Below, in pieces: positions 33,494 through 44,203 of a DNA stretch of 64,000 bases (position 1 is its first letter; each line of letters begins with the position of its first letter). Position numbers and translations under genes: made by a program. This DNA is from a bacterium BRH_c32. GTDB lineage: Bacteria; Bacteroidota; Ignavibacteria; Ignavibacteriales; Melioribacteraceae. The notes under the pieces are model-generated. The model worked only from the letters and a program-made list of their open reading frames with translations, did no database searches and was not told the DNA's origin. The stretch covers positions 35,770-99,769 of the forward strand of contig LOEU01000005.1 of the NCBI GenBank assembly GCA_001516025.1. The letters run 5' to 3'.

Positions 33494-36277
33494 ATGGCAA
33501 AAGCAAAAACACCTAAATATGTTTACTTTTTCGGCGGTAAACGTGCTGATGGTAAAGCTGATATGAAAGCTTTATTAGGCGGTAAGGGTGCAAATTTAGC
33601 TGAAATGGTTAATATCGGTTTACCTGTTCCCGCAGGTTTTACCATTACAACAGAAGTATGTACTGCTTATTATGGTAATAATAAGAAATACCCTACTGAA
33701 TTAAAGAAACAAGTACTCGATGCTCTTGCAAAAGTGGAAAAAGAGATGGGAGCAAAATTCGGTGATGCAAAAAATCCATTGCTCGTTTCTGTAAGAAGCG
33801 GTGCTCGTGCTTCTATGCCGGGTATGATGGATACTATTCTTAATCTTGGATTAAATGATAAGACAGTTGAAGGACTGATTGCTAAGACAGGAAATGCTCG
33901 CTTTGCTTATGATTCTTATAGAAGATTCGTTGCTATGTATGGAGATGTTGTTCTTGATCTTAAACCTGTTAATAAACTTGATCATGATCCATTTGAAGTA
34001 CTCTTAGACAAAAAGAAATCTGATAACAAAGTTACTAAGGATACTGATTTAACAGCAGAAATGTTGAAAGAATTAGTTGCAGAATTTAAAGCTGAGATCA
34101 AAAAAATTAAAGGCGTTGAATTCCCTGAAAATCCAATGGATCAATTATGGGGTGCTGTTGGCGCAGTATTCGGATCATGGATGAACGAAAGAGCTAACGT
34201 TTACAGAAAATTGAACTCAATTCCTGAAAGCTGGGGAACTGCTGTTAATATTCAGTCGATGGTATTCGGTAATATGGGAGAAGATTCAGGTACAGGCGTT
34301 GCATTCACAAGAGATGCAGCTTCAGGCGAAAACGTATTCTATGGCGAGTATTTATTTAATGCTCAAGGTGAAGACGTTGTGGCAGGTACAAGAACTCCTC
34401 TTCCTATTTCTGACCTTAAAAAAGATAATGCAAAACTTTACAAAGAATTAGATAACATTCGTAAAATCTTAGAGAAACACTATAAAGATATGATGGATGT
34501 TGAGTTCACAATTCAACAGGGTAAATTATGGATGCTTCAATGCCGTGTTGGTAAGAGAACCGGTTTTGCTGCCGTTAAAATAGCTGTTGATATGGTAAGA
34601 GAAAAATTAATAAGTAAAGAAGAAGCTTTATTAAGAATCGAGCCAAATCAATTAAATCAATTATTAAGACCAATCTTCAATCTAAAACAGAAGAAACAAG
34701 CTATCGATGAAGGTAAATTATTAGCAAAAGGTTTAAATGCCGGTCCCGGTGCTGCATCAGGTAAAGTAGCTTTCTCGGCACAAGACGCTGAAGAAATGGC
34801 TGCAAAAGGCGATAAAGTAATTTTAGTAAGAATTGAAACATCACCTGAAGATATAAAGGGAATGAACGCTTCAGAAGGTATTTTAACAGCAAGAGGCGGA
34901 ATGACTTCACATGCTGCTTTAGTTGCTCGTCAAATGGGTAAAGTTTGCGTTGCAGGCTGCGGCTCGTTAACGATCGATTATAATAAGCTTACAATGAAAT
35001 CAGAAACCAGCAAAATCGTTGTTAAAGAAGGTGATTATATTTCTATCGATGGATCAACCGGAGAAGTTTTTGCAGGTGAAATCGAAACCAGACCATCAGA
35101 AGTAATCCAAGTATTAATTACCAAAGAATTAGCTCCTAATAAATCAGATGTATATAAAACTTACAAGGATTTAATGAGCTGGGCAGATCAAACAAGAACA
35201 ATCGGCGTAAGAACAAACGCTGATCAGCCAGATCAATCAGAGAATGCCCTTTCCTTTGGCGCCGAAGGTATCGGTCTATGCCGTACAGAACATATGTTCT
35301 TTGGTGGTGATAGAATTCTTCATGTACGCGAAATGATTCTTTCCGAAAGCGAAGAAGGCAGAAAAAAAGCTTTAGCTAAAATTCTTCCAAATCAGAGAGA
35401 TGATTTTGAAGGTATCTTCAAAGTGATGAAAGGAAAACCGGTAACTGTTAGAACATTGGATCCACCACTTCATGAATTCTTACCTCATACAGATAAAGAG
35501 ATTGCCGAAGTAGCAAAAGAACTTGGCATTCCTTCTGCAAGAGTAAAAGAAAAAATTGAGTCACTGCATGAATTTAACCCAATGCTTGGTTTCAGAGGGT
35601 GCCGTCTTGGAATCCAATATCCTGAAATTACAGAAATGCAAGCAAGAGCTATTTTTGAAGCCGCAGTAAACGTTAGCAAAAAAGGTATTAAAGTAAAACC
35701 TGAGATTATGATTCCTTTAGTAAGTACAGTAGAAGAATTAAAACTTCAGGCAAAAATTGTTAGAGATACGGCAACTGCTGTTTTCAAAGAAAACAAGAAA
35801 AAAGTTGATTATCTTGTCGGAACTATGATTGAATTACCTAGAGCTTGTGTTACAGCAGATGAAATTGCTACTGTTGCAGAATTCTTTAGCTTTGGTACAA
35901 ACGACTTAACTCAAACCACATTTGGTCTTTCGAGAGATGACGCAGGTAAATTCTTACCTAAGTATGTTGAAAAAGATATCTTAGCAAAAGATCCATTTGA
36001 AAGCTTAGACCAAGCAGGCGTTGGTAAACTTGTTGAAATGGGTGTAAAACTTGGTCGTACTACAAGCGAAAACCTTAAGATCGGTATTTGCGGTGAACAT
36101 GGCGGAGACCCGGATTCAGTAGAATTCTGTCATAAAGTAGGTATGAATTATGTAAGTTGCTCACCATTCAGAGTGCCGATTGCAAGATTGGCAGCAGCTA
36201 GAGCGGCATTAATTTATAAACCTGCAGCACCAGCAAAAAAGACAGTTAAAAAAGCAGCAAAAAAAGGTAAAAAATAA
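33494..36277 (+). CDS. ppdK: pyruvate, phosphate dikinase
   Basis: Interconverts pyruvate, ATP and phosphate with PEP, AMP and pyrophosphate. 927 residues, longer than the usual 870-900. ATP-grasp domain at the N-terminus ([14 protein letters not shown]), the phosphohistidine domain with [18 protein letters not shown] (about 465-485), and the PEP/pyruvate barrel at the C-terminus ([24 protein letters not shown]). The excess length is a Lys/Ala/Pro tail, [13 protein letters not shown], not part of the enzyme fold. GGAGG precedes the ATG. Last gene of the smc-lpx operon, with its own strong terminator. Confidence 0.96.
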   Translation: MAKAKTPKYVYFFGGKRADGKADMKALLGGKGANLAEMVNIGLPVPAGFTITTEVCTAYYGNNKKYPTELKKQVLDALAKVEKEMGAKFGDAKNPLLVSVRSGARASMPGMMDTILNLGLNDKTVEGLIAKTGNARFAYDSYRRFVAMYGDVVLDLKPVNKLDHDPFEVLLDKKKSDNKVTKDTDLTAEMLKELVAEFKAEIKKIKGVEFPENPMDQLWGAVGAVFGSWMNERANVYRKLNSIPESWGTAVNIQSMVFGNMGEDSGTGVAFTRDAASGENVFYGEYLFNAQGEDVVAGTRTPLPISDLKKDNAKLYKELDNIRKILEKHYKDMMDVEFTIQQGKLWMLQCRVGKRTGFAAVKIAVDMVREKLISKEEALLRIEPNQLNQLLRPIFNLKQKKQAIDEGKLLAKGLNAGPGAASGKVAFSAQDAEEMAAKGDKVILVRIETSPEDIKGMNASEGILTARGGMTSHAALVARQMGKVCVAGCGSLTIDYNKLTMKSETSKIVVKEGDYISIDGSTGEVFAGEIETRPSEVIQVLITKELAPNKSDVYKTYKDLMSWADQTRTIGVRTNADQPDQSENALSFGAEGIGLCRTEHMFFGGDRILHVREMILSESEEGRKKALAKILPNQRDDFEGIFKVMKGKPVTVRTLDPPLHEFLPHTDKEIAEVAKELGIPSARVKEKIESLHEFNPMLGFRGCRLGIQYPEITEMQARAIFEAAVNVSKKGIKVKPEIMIPLVSTVEELKLQAKIVRDTATAVFKENKKKVDYLVGTMIELPRACVTADEIATVAEFFSFGTNDLTQTTFGLSRDDAGKFLPKYVEKDILAKDPFESLDQAGVGKLVEMGVKLGRTTSENLKIGICGEHGGDPDSVEFCHKVGMNYVSCSPFRVPIARLAAARAALIYKPAAPAKKTVKKAAKKGKK

Positions 36278-36285
36278 GTTATATG

Positions 36286-36316
36286 CGGGGAGGGATTTTC
36301 CTTCCCCGATTTTTTT
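36286..36316 (+). terminator. intrinsic terminator of ppdK
   Basis: CGGGGAGGG (36286-36294) pairs with CCTTCCCCG (36300-36308) with one G-U pair, followed by seven T. It ends the smc-to-ppdK operon. Confidence 0.88.
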
Positions 36317-36340
36317 AACTCAAGAGAATATAGGTGTATA

Positions 36341-37393
36341 ATGTTAGAAGAAAAAATGAAACTGTCTGATTTTAAGTATAACCTCCCCAAAACTTCTATA
36401 CCAAAATTTCCAGTTGAACCACGCGATTCAGCAAAGCTTTTAGTTCTTGATAAGAAGACAGGCGAAATAGAACACAAACTGTTTTCAGATATTGCTGATT
36501 ATATGGATAAGGGAGATGTTATTGCAGTTAATCAAACTAAGGTTATGCAGGCACGTCTTTATGGCAAGAAAGAAAGAACAAATGCTAAAATTGAAGTTTT
36601 TGTTTTAAGAGAATTAAATAAAGAAGAAAAAATTTGGGACGTAATAGTTGACCCGGCGAGAAAAGTAAGAATTGGGAATAGAATTTATTTTAATGATAAT
36701 CTATGGTGCGAAGTAATTGATAACACTACTTCACGCGGAAGAACTGTAAGATTCAATGAAGATGCCGGAGATATTTTTAAAGCGATAGAAAAGATAGGAC
36801 TTACTCCCCTACCGCCATATATAAAAAGAGATGCAGTCCCCGAAGACAGAGATTCATATCAAACAATATTTGCAGAGATCGATGGTTCAGTAGCAGCTCC
36901 AACCGCAGGTTTGCATTTCACTCCTTCATTAGTAAAAAAGATTACTAAAAAAGGGATTAAAATTGTTCCGGTTATTCTTCATATTGGATTAGGAACTTTC
37001 AGACCGGTAGAAGTGGAAGACTTAACAAAACATAGAATGGATTCAGAGTATTTTGAAATCCCTGATGAAACTGCAAAAGTAATTAATAAAGCTTTAGAAG
37101 ATAAGAAAAAAGTATTTGTTGTTGGAACTAGTTCCACAAGAGCACTTGAAAGCAGCGTAACAGCAGAAGGATTCGTAAAAAGCAATTACGGATGGACAGA
37201 TAAATTTATCTTCCCACCTTATGATTTCAAGATAGCAAGAAGACTCATTACAAATTTCCACGCTCCCGAATCGACTTTGATGATGCTTGCAGCAGCATTC
37301 GGTGGCTATGAAAATCTTATGAAAGCTTATAAAAAAGCATTAAAAGAAGGATATAGATTTTTAAGCTATGGCGATGCCATGCTTATTAAATAA
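36341..37393 (+). CDS. queA: tRNA preQ1(34) ribosyltransferase-isomerase
   Basis: Adds the ribosyl part of S-adenosylmethionine to preQ1 in tRNA to form epoxyqueuosine. 350 residues from ATG 36341. An ATG at 36356 would give the textbook start MKLSDFKYNLPK, so the true start is uncertain by five codons; AGGTG at 36332 favours the upstream one slightly. Motifs: VNQTKVMQARLYGKK, PPYIKR, YQTIFAEIDGSVAAPTAGLHFT-like (residues about 185-205) and GTSSTRALES. Two-base gap to ispD suggests co-transcription. Confidence 0.95.
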   Translation: MLEEKMKLSDFKYNLPKTSIPKFPVEPRDSAKLLVLDKKTGEIEHKLFSDIADYMDKGDVIAVNQTKVMQARLYGKKERTNAKIEVFVLRELNKEEKIWDVIVDPARKVRIGNRIYFNDNLWCEVIDNTTSRGRTVRFNEDAGDIFKAIEKIGLTPLPPYIKRDAVPEDRDSYQTIFAEIDGSVAAPTAGLHFTPSLVKKITKKGIKIVPVILHIGLGTFRPVEVEDLTKHRMDSEYFEIPDETAKVINKALEDKKKVFVVGTSSTRALESSVTAEGFVKSNYGWTDKFIFPPYDFKIARRLITNFHAPESTLMMLAAAFGGYENLMKAYKKALKEGYRFLSYGDAMLIK

Positions 37394-37394
37394 T

Positions 37395-38075
37395 ATGAAA
37401 ATTTCTGTTATTATACCTTCAGGCGGTTTAGGGAAGCGGATTAATACTCCGCTCCCAAAGCAGTATCTTAAAATCTTTGGCAAAGAAATTATTGCTTATA
37501 CTCTTCTTGCCTTTCAAAAGATTAAAGAAATTGATGAAATAATAATTGCCGCAGACCCTTTCTATTTCAAGCTGCTTCAAAAAATCATTAAAAAATATGA
37601 TTTGTCAAAAGTCTCTTTTTTAGTTGAAGGAGGAAAGGAACGTCAATATTCGGTTGAGAATGCAATTAAATTAATCAATCCATCTTCCGATAATATAGTA
37701 TTGATTCATGATGCAGTTAGACCCTTAGTATCTCCAAAGATTATTAAAGATGCAATTAAGGCTTCAATTGAACATGGCAATGCAGTTGTTGCAATTAAAG
37801 CAAAGGATACACTTTTTAAGGGTACTGATTTCGTTTCTAAGTATTTAGATAGAAATAACACTTATTATGTTCAAACTCCACAAGTGTTTAATGGAATAGA
37901 TATTCAGAATGCATTTAAAAAAGCTAACAAAGATAATTTTCTTGGTACCGATGAATCGATGTTAGTAAAAAAATGTGGTAAAAAAATATTTATTGTAGAA
38001 GGATCATCACTTAATTTTAAGATAACGAGTAAGGATGACCTTCAGTTGTTTAAGAGTTTAGTCAAACCAAAATAG
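37395..38075 (+). CDS. ispD: 2-C-methyl-D-erythritol 4-phosphate cytidylyltransferase
   Basis: Non-mevalonate isoprenoid pathway enzyme that makes CDP-methylerythritol. 226 residues from the ATG at 37395, two bases after queA; the frame is open into queA but the nucleotidyltransferase fold begins KISVIIPSGGLGKRINTPLPKQY, so the earlier start is unlikely. Other motifs: GGKERQYSVENAI, IHDAVRPLVSP and ATDESMLV-like GTDESMLVKK. The glycine-rich loop reads SGGLGKR rather than AGGxGxR. Confidence 0.94.
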   Translation: MKISVIIPSGGLGKRINTPLPKQYLKIFGKEIIAYTLLAFQKIKEIDEIIIAADPFYFKLLQKIIKKYDLSKVSFLVEGGKERQYSVENAIKLINPSSDNIVLIHDAVRPLVSPKIIKDAIKASIEHGNAVVAIKAKDTLFKGTDFVSKYLDRNNTYYVQTPQVFNGIDIQNAFKKANKDNFLGTDESMLVKKCGKKIFIVEGSSLNFKITSKDDLQLFKSLVKPK

Positions 38076-38152
38076 TGCAATAATATTCCATTGTATTATA
38101 GATTAAATTTCTATAAATTAGTTAGAATATATAACTTATATAGTATAAAAAT

Positions 38153-38818
38153 ATGCTCAATTTATTAGTAGTAATTATTCTTGCGTACTTAGCGGGTTCT
38201 ATTCCGACAAGTATTATTGTAAGCAAATTAGTTAAAGGAATTGATATACGCGATTTCGGCAGCGGGAACGCAGGCGGAACCAACGTATTCAGAGTAATGG
38301 GCTGGAAATATGGCGTTTTAGTAATTATACTTGATGCGCTCAAAGGTGCATTAGCAGTAATTATTATTGCCCGTCTATATTTAGACAATTTTCCTTTTGC
38401 AAATGTTACACCGTTTGATGATTTTACTTTAGTTCAAATCTTTTGTGGAATTGCTGCAGTAGTGGGACATATATGGACAGTTTTTGCCGGATTCAAAGGC
38501 GGAAAAGGTATTGCCACTGCTCTTGGATTTTTAATTACAATAATTACTGTTGATATGCTCCTAGCCTTAGCAGTTTTCTTTGTAGTGGTATATTTATCAA
38601 AATATATCTCTTTAGGTTCAATATCCGCAGCTATCTCTGTTCCTTTAATATTAGTAATCAGAGAAAATTTATTTCACGCACAAATAAACGGTTATCATAC
38701 GATACTTCCATTTTCGATTATAACAGTTCTTCTTGTTGTATATACTCATAGAGCAAATATCGATAGATTAATAAAAGGAAGTGAGAGAAAAATTTCTTTA
38801 TCAAAAAAGAAAAACTAA
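38153..38818 (+). CDS. plsY: acyl-phosphate glycerol-3-phosphate acyltransferase
   Basis: Membrane enzyme that puts the first acyl chain on glycerol 3-phosphate. 221 residues with five or more helices and the three PlsY motifs: GSIPTS, GSGNAGGTNVFRVMG (about 42-56) and GHIWTVFAGFKGGKGIATALG (about 105-125). It directly abuts gpsA, which makes its substrate, so the two form a phospholipid unit. The 77-base AT-rich gap upstream may hold a promoter (TTGTAT at 38091, TAAATT at 38114, 17 apart), weak. Confidence 0.95.
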   Translation: MLNLLVVIILAYLAGSIPTSIIVSKLVKGIDIRDFGSGNAGGTNVFRVMGWKYGVLVIILDALKGALAVIIIARLYLDNFPFANVTPFDDFTLVQIFCGIAAVVGHIWTVFAGFKGGKGIATALGFLITIITVDMLLALAVFFVVVYLSKYISLGSISAAISVPLILVIRENLFHAQINGYHTILPFSIITVLLVVYTHRANIDRLIKGSERKISLSKKKN

Positions 38819-39817
38819 ATGAGAATTTCTGTATTAGGTGCCGGTGGCTGGGGAACGACTCTAGCCATTCTTCTTCACAATAATGGGCATAACGTTGATA
38901 TATGGGAATATAAAAAAAGTTATGCCAAATCGATGCACAAGGCTCGGGAGAATAAATTATATCTTCCTGGTGTCTTCATACCCAAAGAAATAAATATAAC
39001 ACACGATTTAGAAGAAGCTTCCAACAATAAACATATGATCGTTATTGCTATCCCAACGCAATTTATTCGATCTGTTATGCATGATCTCCGAAAATATGAT
39101 TTTAAGAATACCACATTCATAAGTGTATCGAAAGGGATTGAAAAACATACTCTAATGACAGTATCAAATATAATAAAAGACGAACTAAAGGGGATTTCGA
39201 GTTCAAATATTGGCGTACTTTCCGGGCCAAGTCATGCAGAAGAAGTAAGCAAAAAAATTCCTACAGCCGTTGTTTCTGCATCTGAAGATTTGGAAACAGC
39301 TAAAATGATTCAAGCAGCTTTTATGAATTCTTATTTTAGAGTCTATCATTCAGATGATATTCTTGGAGTCGAGTATGGAGGGGCATTAAAAAACGTAATT
39401 GCAATAGGTGCCGGGATTGTAGATGGTGCGGGATTTGGTGATAATACCAAAGCAGCTATTATGACTCGCGGAATAGCGGAGATTTCCCGTCTTGGAATCT
39501 CTCTTGGAGCAAAACCGGAAACTTTTTCAGGACTTTCCGGTATGGGGGATCTCATTGTTACATGTATGAGTAAGCATAGTCGCAATAGATTTGTCGGCGA
39601 ACAGATTGGAAAGGGGAAAAAATTAAAACACGTTATCGAAAGTATGAATATGGTTGCCGAAGGTGTGGAAACATGTAAATCGGTTTATGAACTTACCACT
39701 GAACATAAAATTCTTGCTCCAATTTGTCATGGAGTATATGAAATTCTTTTTGATGAAAAAGATCCAATAAAATCAACTTATGAATTAATGACTCGAGACA
39801 TGAAGTCAGAGCATTAA
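38819..39817 (+). CDS. gpsA: glycerol-3-phosphate dehydrogenase [NAD(P)+]
   Basis: Reduces dihydroxyacetone phosphate to glycerol 3-phosphate for lipid synthesis. 332 residues. The N-terminal nucleotide site is ISVLGAGGWGTTLAILL; substrate and catalytic parts are SVSKGIE, VLSGPSHAEEV, VEYGGALKNVIAIGAGI (catalytic Lys) and LSGMGDLIVT. ATG follows the plsY stop with no gap, and recG follows after one base. Confidence 0.97.
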   Translation: MRISVLGAGGWGTTLAILLHNNGHNVDIWEYKKSYAKSMHKARENKLYLPGVFIPKEINITHDLEEASNNKHMIVIAIPTQFIRSVMHDLRKYDFKNTTFISVSKGIEKHTLMTVSNIIKDELKGISSSNIGVLSGPSHAEEVSKKIPTAVVSASEDLETAKMIQAAFMNSYFRVYHSDDILGVEYGGALKNVIAIGAGIVDGAGFGDNTKAAIMTRGIAEISRLGISLGAKPETFSGLSGMGDLIVTCMSKHSRNRFVGEQIGKGKKLKHVIESMNMVAEGVETCKSVYELTTEHKILAPICHGVYEILFDEKDPIKSTYELMTRDMKSEH

Positions 39818-39818
39818 A

Positions 39819-41996
39819 ATGGCTTCAGAATTAGATAAATCAGTTCAATATCTCAAATCTATCGGTCAAAAGCGCGCTGAATCTTTTTCTAAGATCGGAA
39901 TAAATACAGTAAAAGACCTATTATTTTATTTCCCGTCAAAATATCTCGATCGCTCCACAATATTAAACTCAGTTAAAGTATATGACTACATCTTGGATGG
40001 TTACGCCGGTGAAGTTACAATAATCGGCGAAGTTTATGATAAAGAAGTAAAACGTTTCGGAAAGAAAACTATTCTTACAATTATTTTCAAAGACAATACC
40101 GGGTTTTTTGAAGCCACATGGTTTCAAGCTGTATCCTATTTCAAGGATATGTTTAAGGAAGGTGATTCATTTGCCATTTCAGGCAAACCTCAAATTAATA
40201 AATACCATAAACTGCAATTTATACATCCCGATTTTGACAGGCTTGGAAAATCCGAATCAGATGATTTCCTTCATACCGGCAAAATTATTCCTTTTTATAG
40301 AATCCCCGGTGAGCTAAGGAAAACAAGTTTCGGTGATTTCTCAATACGTAAATTAATCTATTCAGTTGTAGAGAATTATGCTGATTTAATTACGGAATCA
40401 CTTCCCGATTTTATTATTAACGAGCAAAAATTAATATCACTTAAGGAGACAGTAAAGAACTCTCACTTTCCTGAAAGCAACGAAATCTTAGAGGAAGCAA
40501 AGCGCAGATTAAAATTTGAAGAGCTGTTTTATTTTGAATGTCTCGTTGCTATTAGGAAAAAACTCCACGATAGTATTGAGAAAGAATCAGTTACAAAATT
40601 AGATACCGATTATGCGAATGATTTCGTCAAGAAACTTCCATATAAGCTTACTAAGGATCAAAAGAAATCATTAAACGAGATAAAAAAAGATTTAGAAAGT
40701 CCGAAACCGATGAATCGATTGCTTCAAGGAGACGTTGGCAGCGGCAAAACGATCGTCTCTTTGATATCTATACTAATGATGTGTAAAAGCGGCTACCAAT
40801 GCGCTCTAATGGCTCCTACGGAGATTCTGGCAGACCAACACTTTAGAGTAATATCTAGACTCCTCGATGCTTTAGGATTACAAATAGAACTTCTGCTTGG
40901 CGGACAGTTATCTAAAAAACGTAAAGCAATTTTAGAATCGATTAGAACCGGTGAAACTAACATTGTAATTGGCACTCATGCGCTGATAGAAGGAAATGTT
41001 GAATTCCGAAATCTCGGACTAATCGTAATTGACGAACAACATCGCTTTGGCGTTTTACAAAGAGGCACTCTTATCAAAAAAGGAACTATACCAAACGTTT
41101 TGATTATGACCGCCACACCGATTCCCCGAACACTTACGATGACAATTTATGGTGACCTTGATGTTTCCATTATTAAAGAGATGCCACAGAACAGGAAACC
41201 GATTAAAACTGCTCTAAGAGGTGAAAGTAAGCTCCCTGAAATTTATAAATTCGTCATAAAAATGAAAGAAGAAGGTTATCAATCCTTCATTGTATATCCA
41301 TTAGTGGAAGAATCCGAAAAGCTAACCCTAAAAGCAGCAGAGACTTATTATATATCTCTAAAAGAAGAATATTTATCCGGATTATCTATTGGGTTAGTTC
41401 ATGGAAGAATGAATTGGAAAGAGAAAGAATCTGTTATGCTCGATTTTCTTAATAAGAAATATGACGTTTTGGTCTCTACCACAGTTATTGAAGTCGGAAT
41501 AGATATTCCCGATGCAAATATTATCATAATTAATGATGCTCATCGATTTGGTTTATCGCAATTGCATCAATTAAGAGGAAGAGTTGGTAGAAGTGGGATG
41601 CAGGGTTACTGCATTTTAGTAACAGAAGATTCACTTGCTAATTCAGGTTTCGCTTCCAATTTTGATCTCAATTATTTATCTGAAAGAGAAATTGAAAAGT
41701 ATAAAACATTCATCCGTCTTCATTCAATGGTTCAGCACACCAGCGGTTTTAAACTTTCTGAAATCGATTTAAAACTAAGAGGACCCGGAGATATTTTCAG
41801 CACCCAACAGAGCGGTCTTCCTAATCTTCAATATACAGACGTAACCACCGATATAGAGCTTATTGAAGCAGCTAAGAGCCATGCCTTCAAAATAATTTCT
41901 GAGGATCCCTCACTAAGAAGAAAAGAAAATTCTCTCATCAAAAACACTTTGAAAAAAAATTACGCACAACATTTAGTGATAAGTAGCATAGCTTAG
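39819..41996 (+). CDS. recG: ATP-dependent DNA helicase RecG
   Basis: Remodels stalled replication forks and recombination junctions. 725 residues. The wedge/OB domain is N-terminal (about 60-170). Helicase motifs: LLQGDVGSGKTIVSL (Walker A), MAPTEILADQHF, IVIDEQHRFGVLQRG, TATPIPRTL, VSTTVIEVGIDIPDA and LHQLRGRVGRSG. Last gene of the plsY-gpsA-recG group; no terminator is visible before the ATP-grasp cluster 57 bases on. Confidence 0.96.
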   Translation: MASELDKSVQYLKSIGQKRAESFSKIGINTVKDLLFYFPSKYLDRSTILNSVKVYDYILDGYAGEVTIIGEVYDKEVKRFGKKTILTIIFKDNTGFFEATWFQAVSYFKDMFKEGDSFAISGKPQINKYHKLQFIHPDFDRLGKSESDDFLHTGKIIPFYRIPGELRKTSFGDFSIRKLIYSVVENYADLITESLPDFIINEQKLISLKETVKNSHFPESNEILEEAKRRLKFEELFYFECLVAIRKKLHDSIEKESVTKLDTDYANDFVKKLPYKLTKDQKKSLNEIKKDLESPKPMNRLLQGDVGSGKTIVSLISILMMCKSGYQCALMAPTEILADQHFRVISRLLDALGLQIELLLGGQLSKKRKAILESIRTGETNIVIGTHALIEGNVEFRNLGLIVIDEQHRFGVLQRGTLIKKGTIPNVLIMTATPIPRTLTMTIYGDLDVSIIKEMPQNRKPIKTALRGESKLPEIYKFVIKMKEEGYQSFIVYPLVEESEKLTLKAAETYYISLKEEYLSGLSIGLVHGRMNWKEKESVMLDFLNKKYDVLVSTTVIEVGIDIPDANIIIINDAHRFGLSQLHQLRGRVGRSGMQGYCILVTEDSLANSGFASNFDLNYLSEREIEKYKTFIRLHSMVQHTSGFKLSEIDLKLRGPGDIFSTQQSGLPNLQYTDVTTDIELIEAAKSHAFKIISEDPSLRRKENSLIKNTLKKNYAQHLVISSIA

Positions 41997-42053
41997 AAAA
42001 AAGATTTCATATTTTTATTAAGTAGAGTTGCATATAATTTTTAAATCATTATA

Positions 42054-43166
42054 TTGGTGGAAAATTTTTTAAAATTTTTTTTAGGAATTTATATTAATTC
42101 ATATTTACCAAATAAAAAATTTAAAGTTGCACTCACTTATAATCTCAAACCCGAAGAAAAAGAAAACTTCGTACCGGATAACTTTCCCCAAAATTCAACC
42201 GACCAAAAATTTGATGATAAATATGCAGAGTGGGATACTTTGGAAACTATAAATGCCGTCAAGAAGGCTTTAGAAATCTATCATGAAGTTATTATGATAG
42301 AGGCAGATATTGATGCATACGATAAATTTAGAACCGAGCAGCCGGACATTGTTTTTAATATCGCGGAAGGTGTGAATGGAATTAGCAGAGAAGCTCAAAT
42401 ACCTGCAATGCTCGATCTTCTTTCAATCCCCTATTCCGGTTCTAATCCTCTTACTTTATCTTTATGTCTTGATAAAGCTAGAACAAAAGAAATTTTATCT
42501 TACCACAATATTCCTACTTCAAAATTCCTAAAAGCAAAATCTTTAGATGATCTCCAGAATTTCGATTTGAAATTCCCAATAATCTTAAAGCCATTAGGAG
42601 AAGGATCAAGCAAAGGAATTTTTAATTCTTCTTTTATTTCAGAATATAATGAATTACAAAAGCGCTTAAGTGAAATGCTCTCTCATTATCAGCAACCGTT
42701 TATAATTGAAGAATATCTTCCTGGAAGAGAATTTACAGTTGCTGTTCTTGGCAATGATGACGAGATAAAAATTCTACCAATAGTAGAAATTAATTTCTCC
42801 GAATTACCCGAAGGAATTGTCCCTATCTATTCTTATGAAGCAAAGTGGGTGCTCGATACTAAAGCGAATCCTTTAGATATTTTCACCTGTCCCGCAAAGT
42901 TAGATGTGGAAACAGCAAATAGTATAAATGAGATTGTAAAAAAGACATATAATGTTCTTGAATGTAGAGATTGGAGCAGAATTGATGTTAGGTTAGATTC
43001 AGAAGGAGTTCCGAATATCGTAGAAGTGAATCCTCTGCCCGGAATTTTACCTGAAGTTGATGATAATTCCTGTTTTCCAAAAGCTGCCCGCGCCGCCGGC
43101 TATAAATATGAAGAGATGATTAATTCTGTCCTATTTGCTGCGGCGAAGAGAAATAAACTTTTATGA
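42054..43166 (+). CDS. ATP-grasp ligase related to D-alanine-D-alanine ligase (1)
   Basis: 370 residues. The ATP-grasp core is visible: LDKARTKEILSYHNIPT, PIILKPLGEGSSKGIF (nucleotide-binding Lys and loop), FIIEEYLPGREFTVAVLG, and the metal-binding RDWSRIDVRLDSEG ... IVEVNPLPG. D-Ala-D-Ala ligases are usually about 310-360 residues and carry a similar core, but the substrate pockets here cannot be read by eye. The start is TTG 42054 or GTG 42057, poorly supported; an AT-rich TATATT overlaps it. First of four overlapping genes ending in a KamA-type gene, so it may ligate a beta-amino acid or amine (inference). Confidence 0.82.
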   Translation: MVENFLKFFLGIYINSYLPNKKFKVALTYNLKPEEKENFVPDNFPQNSTDQKFDDKYAEWDTLETINAVKKALEIYHEVIMIEADIDAYDKFRTEQPDIVFNIAEGVNGISREAQIPAMLDLLSIPYSGSNPLTLSLCLDKARTKEILSYHNIPTSKFLKAKSLDDLQNFDLKFPIILKPLGEGSSKGIFNSSFISEYNELQKRLSEMLSHYQQPFIIEEYLPGREFTVAVLGNDDEIKILPIVEINFSELPEGIVPIYSYEAKWVLDTKANPLDIFTCPAKLDVETANSINEIVKKTYNVLECRDWSRIDVRLDSEGVPNIVEVNPLPGILPEVDDNSCFPKAARAAGYKYEEMINSVLFAAAKRNKLL

Positions 43167-44203
43167 AACTAAATTATCGCGTTCTTATATGTTATAACGA
43201 GCCCTTTACTTTTTACCAAAATTATTTAGGCAAAGAGCTTGATTCCGGTTCAGAGGTTTTAGATCTCTCGGAAAGGAATTTTATTTCACAGCTTAATTCT
43301 ACTAAAAAACTCCTCTCTAAAAGATTTAAATCCGTTAATTCACTTGCTATTGGTAGAGATTTATTAAAAAGCATCACCGATATAAAAGAATATAATCCGG
43401 ATTTAATAATAAATTTTGTGGAAACTATTGAAGGGAAGTCAAATTTTGAAAGCTACTTCGCCGGATTGTATGAGATTCTTGGAATCTCTTATACCGGGAA
43501 TACACCGATGGCTTTGGAAAATTGTCTTTATAAATCGAGGACAAAACAAATTTTGACTTCTTTCGGTATCAACACTCCAAAATTTATAAAATTGGAGAGT
43601 AACGGAAAATTATCAAAACCAAAATTTGATTTAAAATTTCCGGTGATTGTGAAACTTCTTAACGAAGATGCAAGTATAGGTATATCGGAAAATTCGGTTG
43701 TCTATACTTTTGAGAATTTACTAAAGAGGGTAAAATACTTAAAAGATAATTTCAATCAGCCAATGCTAATTGAAGAATATATTGATGGACGAGAATTTAA
43801 CGTAGCAATTCTTGGAGATGAACTTTTGCCGATTTCTGAAATTGTATTTGAATCATTACCGGCTCATCTTCCTAAAATTGTTACTTACGAAGCAAAATGG
43901 TCTGAGGATAGTATATATTATAAAAATACTATCCCCAAATGTCCGGCTACAATTAAGACCGGAATAAGGAAGCGATTAGAGAAAACGGCTTATGAAGCGT
44001 ATAAAGCTCTTGAATGCCGCGATTATGCAAGAGTAGATATTAGATTGAGTAAAAAAAATGTTCCTTTTGTAATAGAGGTAAACCCCAATCCGGATGTTTC
44101 TTCCGATGCAGGATTTGCGAGGGCGGCTAATGCTGCCGGAATTAATTATGAAGAATTGCTTTTTAGAATTGCTATGATTGCAGCTAATAGGACGAAAAAA
44201 TGA
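43163..44203 (+). CDS. ATP-grasp ligase related to D-alanine-D-alanine ligase (2)
   Basis: 346 residues, a clear paralogue of the gene before it. Shared core: KSRTKQILTSFGINTPKF, FPVIVKLLNEDASIGIS, MLIEEYIDGREFNVAILG, RDYARVDIRLSKK and VIEVNPNPD. The glycine loop differs (DASIGIS against GSSKGIF), suggesting a different substrate. Its ATG overlaps the preceding stop by four bases, so translation is coupled. Two consecutive ligases of this type suggest sequential addition of two units. Confidence 0.82.
   Translation: MKLNYRVLICYNEPFTFYQNYLGKELDSGSEVLDLSERNFISQLNSTKKLLSKRFKSVNSLAIGRDLLKSITDIKEYNPDLIINFVETIEGKSNFESYFAGLYEILGISYTGNTPMALENCLYKSRTKQILTSFGINTPKFIKLESNGKLSKPKFDLKFPVIVKLLNEDASIGISENSVVYTFENLLKRVKYLKDNFNQPMLIEEYIDGREFNVAILGDELLPISEIVFESLPAHLPKIVTYEAKWSEDSIYYKNTIPKCPATIKTGIRKRLEKTAYEAYKALECRDYARVDIRLSKKNVPFVIEVNPNPDVSSDAGFARAANAAGINYEELLFRIAMIAANRTKK

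Noticed and set aside
38076..38152. Imperfect inverted repeat CTATA/TATAG before plsY as an operator
   Set aside because: The arms do not match without gaps and the region is very AT-rich.
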